NCBI GenBank assembly: GCA_029859185.1
Contig: JAOUDR010000183.1
Span: forward strand, 1-6,216
Length of the DNA stretch: 6,216 nucleotides
Direction: 5' to 3'
From: Gemmatimonadota bacterium
GTDB taxonomy: Bacteria > Gemmatimonadota > Gemmatimonadetes > Gemmatimonadales > GWC2-71-9
In this document: piece by piece, positions 3,969-6,216 of the stretch
How positions within the stretch are numbered: position 1 is the stretch's first letter
Layout of the letters: every line of letters begins with the position of its first letter
Translations under genes and position numbers: made by a program
The notes under the pieces: model-generated
Told to the model about the DNA's origin: nothing
The model's input: only the letters and a program-made list of their open reading frames with translations
Database searches by the model: none

Positions 3969-6215
3969 TCACAGCGCAAGCCAGTAGTTCATCTTCACGA
4001 GGAAGGTGTTCGCCTGGCTGTCCGTGAAGAGGTCACGTGTCTGATCCCATAGGCGGAAGCGTGGGTCGGACGAGCCCCCGGCGCGCCCGTGTTGCCACAC
4101 CACGAACAGCGTCGAGCCGGGCAGGTACTCCCACCGGAGCACGAGGTTGCTTCGGAGCGAGCGCACGAGGAAGTCCGGGTTCAGGAACTGGAACGCGGCG
4201 CCGTTCGCCGCCGGGTCCGGGTCTACCGCATAGATATTCGTGCTGTCATCCAGCGCGATACCCGATCCGCGGTCTACGCCGTAGCGCACGAAGTCGAACG
4301 TCCCCGCCGTGGCGAGCTCTTTGATGTTGGTGTAGTCACCCGAGGCGATGAACGGTTGCGCATAGAGCTGGATCGAGAGCGACGGACTGAGCGCGACATC
4401 GAGCCTTAGTGTCAGATCCACCGTCGTCTGATCCAGGTCCGCGAATACGTAGCGTCGCCCATACGTTGCTGCCACGTCGTCCGCCCGCTGGGTGACGTAC
4501 CCGGCGAGGGCGTGGACCCGCTCGTACTCCGGTGACAGGGACACGGTCACCGCGCCGCTCGGCCGCAGGCTGAGGCCGAAGCTCGTGAACCACCCCCAGC
4601 CGCCGAACTCGTTCCGGGCGTAGGTCGCCGATCCGTTCATGGAGAGCTGCCTGCGGTAGTCCGATCCGAAGTAGCCGCCCGCGTTCCACGATGCCGGCGA
4701 GACCATCAGCGGTCCACCCCGCGTGAGCTTGTCGGACAGGGACCGGAAGCTGTTGGAGAGGTTGATGCCCGCGTACCAGAGGTTGGTGAACGTGCCCCCG
4801 CCGCCCAGGTAGGCGCTCCGGCCCACTCGGGTCCACCCAAAGTTGTGACTCTCAGCATACGTGGCGCCAATGGAGAATGAGCGGAAGACCTTGCCCGGCT
4901 CGAGCCACCGGCGGCTCACGCGGACGCCCGTGAAGACGCGGTCGGTTTGGGTCTCGAAGCCCAAGTCATTGACCTCGAAACCCGGCGAATACGCAAACAG
5001 GTCCGTGGCGTACGTCCAGTGTCCGGCCACCTTGCCCGCACTTAGCGACGCGGCGTAGCCGCTGAGTGAGGTCGCCGATGTGTCCACGCGCACATAGTCC
5101 TGGTCCGGCCGCTGGTAGTACCGCGTGGGCGACCGCTGAGCGAGCATGATCGCAAGCGGATCACCGAAGACCGTGGCTCCCGAAAGGGTGCCGTTGACCA
5201 GGAACTGGCCTCCGCCAAACCGGTGGAAGAAGTCCACGCCACCGGTGAACGCCGATGAGCGAAGGAATGTGAGGGATGGGTTGCGGAGATCACGCATGAC
5301 ACCGGTACCGACGAACCCGATGCCCGTGGCGCCGTCCCGCAGATTCCGTCGCAGACTGGCGACCGTGTAGTTGGTGAGTGGCTCGATCTCCTCGGCCCGC
5401 CGGGTGCCCGTGCTGTCCTGCACCCGCGCGTGCTCCCGGCCAGTAAGGGCGTTCAGCAGACCCAGCTGCCACGCACCCGACTGGCCCGTCACCTTGGCCG
5501 CTCCGAGGATGGTCGTGGCATCAGGGGCACCCACGTACCCGTTCTCCTCGAACACCGCCCGGGACGGGCTGCCGCCGATGCGGCGCGAGTAGAAGAGCTG
5601 CGGAGCCCCGTAGATATCGCCGCCACCGCCCTGTCCGAACTGGAGAATGCTGGCTCCCTCGATGAAGAACGGCCGGCGCTCCTCGAAGAACGTCTCGAAC
5701 GCCGTGAGGTTCACCACCGCAGGGTCAGCCTCGATCTGCCCGAAATCAGGGTTGATGGTCGCGTCCAGGGTGACGTTGCTCGTCAGACCGTGTTTCAGAT
5801 CGAGTCCACCCGACACTCGCTGCGTGCTGCCGTCGGTGAAGGGATCGTCGGGGTCGGTCCCTTCCACGTGTTCGCTGCGGGCGACGACGTAGGGGAAGAT
5901 CTCGGTACGGCGTGGCGTCGGGAGATCGCGAAGCCCATGAAGCTCCCCGAAATTGGACACGAACCCCTGCTCGGTATTGGGCGTCCAGCTCCAGCGGCTC
6001 GCCTCACCAAATCGGAAGATCTCACGTGAGAAGTTGATCCCCCACACCGGCGCTTCTTGTTTTGCGAAACGCAATTGGGAGAGCGGAATGCGGAATTCGG
6101 CGGTCCAGCCGACGGAATCCGTTCGGGTTGCGACCTCCCAGACCGGATCCCACGTGTCGTCGGCTTGTTCCCGATCGTTGGCGAAGACCGCGTCCCCCCG
6201 TACGCCCGCCGGATT
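3969..6215 (-). CDS. DUF5916 outer-membrane beta-barrel protein (5' partial)
   Basis: The frame is open from the right edge (NPAGVRGDAVFAND...) to a TGA at 3969-3971, giving 748 visible residues; the N terminus lies outside the window. The first ~70 residues, including VGWTAEFRIPLSQLRF and WGINFSREIFRFGE, match the end of the family-9 carbohydrate-binding-like (DOMON-type) domain that precedes DUF5916. The hallmark NPDFGQIEADPAVVNLTAFETFFEERRPFFIEG follows at about residues 155-187. The rest is rich in alternating aromatic and polar strands with Gly/Asn/Asp turns, as in an outer-membrane beta barrel, and ends NTFLVKMNYWLAL. These proteins are common in Gemmatimonadota, Acidobacteria and Bacteroidetes; their function is unproven, though transport or surface binding is often suggested. 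A TTG at 6072-6074 is an internal leucine codon: the conserved domain continues in frame upstream of it without a stop. The gene is upstream of, and codirectional with, the small membrane gene. Family call strong. Confidence 0.9.
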   Translation of the reverse strand, partial: NPAGVRGDAVFANDREQADDTWDPVWEVATRTDSVGWTAEFRIPLSQLRFAKQEAPVWGINFSREIFRFGEASRWSWTPNTEQGFVSNFGELHGLRDLPTPRRTEIFPYVVARSEHVEGTDPDDPFTDGSTQRVSGGLDLKHGLTSNVTLDATINPDFGQIEADPAVVNLTAFETFFEERRPFFIEGASILQFGQGGGGDIYGAPQLFYSRRIGGSPSRAVFEENGYVGAPDATTILGAAKVTGQSGAWQLGLLNALTGREHARVQDSTGTRRAEEIEPLTNYTVASLRRNLRDGATGIGFVGTGVMRDLRNPSLTFLRSSAFTGGVDFFHRFGGGQFLVNGTLSGATVFGDPLAIMLAQRSPTRYYQRPDQDYVRVDTSATSLSGYAASLSAGKVAGHWTYATDLFAYSPGFEVNDLGFETQTDRVFTGVRVSRRWLEPGKVFRSFSIGATYAESHNFGWTRVGRSAYLGGGGTFTNLWYAGINLSNSFRSLSDKLTRGGPLMVSPASWNAGGYFGSDYRRQLSMNGSATYARNEFGGWGWFTSFGLSLRPSGAVTVSLSPEYERVHALAGYVTQRADDVAATYGRRYVFADLDQTTVDLTLRLDVALSPSLSIQLYAQPFIASGDYTNIKELATAGTFDFVRYGVDRGSGIALDDSTNIYAVDPDPAANGAAFQFLNPDFLVRSLRSNLVLRWEYLPGSTLFVVWQHGRAGGSSDPRFRLWDQTRDLFTDSQANTFLVKMNYWLAL

Positions 6216-6216
6216 C

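Noticed and set aside
5430..6029. 199-codon plus-strand open frame opposite the DUF5916 gene
   Set aside because: It mirrors the codon pattern of the DUF5916 frame, has no recognisable domain and no convincing ribosome binding site.
6072..6074. TTG as the start codon of the DUF5916 gene
   Set aside because: The frame continues upstream to the window edge without a stop and encodes conserved family sequence (WTAEFRIPLSQLRF), so the TTG is an internal Leu codon.

Overview
This is a GC-rich chromosomal window, roughly two-thirds G+C by eye. The gene families point to a Gram-negative environmental bacterium, most likely Gemmatimonadota or a relative. The main clues are a DUF5916 outer-membrane protein, a tricorn-type S41 peptidase, a secreted D-aminoacylase-like amidohydrolase and a bactofilin. 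The phylum is an inference from gene families, not from a marker gene. I found no rRNA, tRNA, CRISPR, insertion sequence or phage gene.

Layout, left to right. (1) The C-terminal catalytic part of a tricorn-type S41 serine peptidase (+, cut by the left edge) ends at 616. (2) The 94-bp gap that follows holds a long imperfect hairpin (634-691) whose right arm is three 7-bp repeats, just before the ribosome binding site of the next gene. (3) A 556-aa secreted amidohydrolase of the N-acyl-D-amino-acid deacylase family (+, 711-2381) lacks the usual HxH and Cys metal ligands. (4) A 175-bp gap holds three copies of CTAGTCTTCT, an upstream sequence complementary to them, and small GC-rich palindromes. 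(5) A SlyD-type FKBP prolyl isomerase (+, 2557-2985) converges, across only 11 bp, with (6) a bactofilin (-, 2997-3419). (7) A small three-helix membrane protein of unknown function (-, 3537-3878) is preceded by an AT-rich island with a TATAAT box inside a palindrome. (8) A DUF5916 beta-barrel protein (-, 3969 to the right edge) is open at its N terminus.

The S41 peptidase and the amidohydrolase are codirectional and may form a peptide or D-amino-acid scavenging pair, although the hairpin between them could uncouple their expression. The FKBP and bactofilin are ordinary housekeeping or cell-architecture genes. The DUF5916 protein and the small membrane gene lie on the minus strand, but the small gene appears to have its own promoter. 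I see no convincing new multi-gene system. The points most worth a second look are the 634-691 hairpin, the metal-ligand loss in the amidohydrolase, and the operator-like palindrome at 3895-3911.
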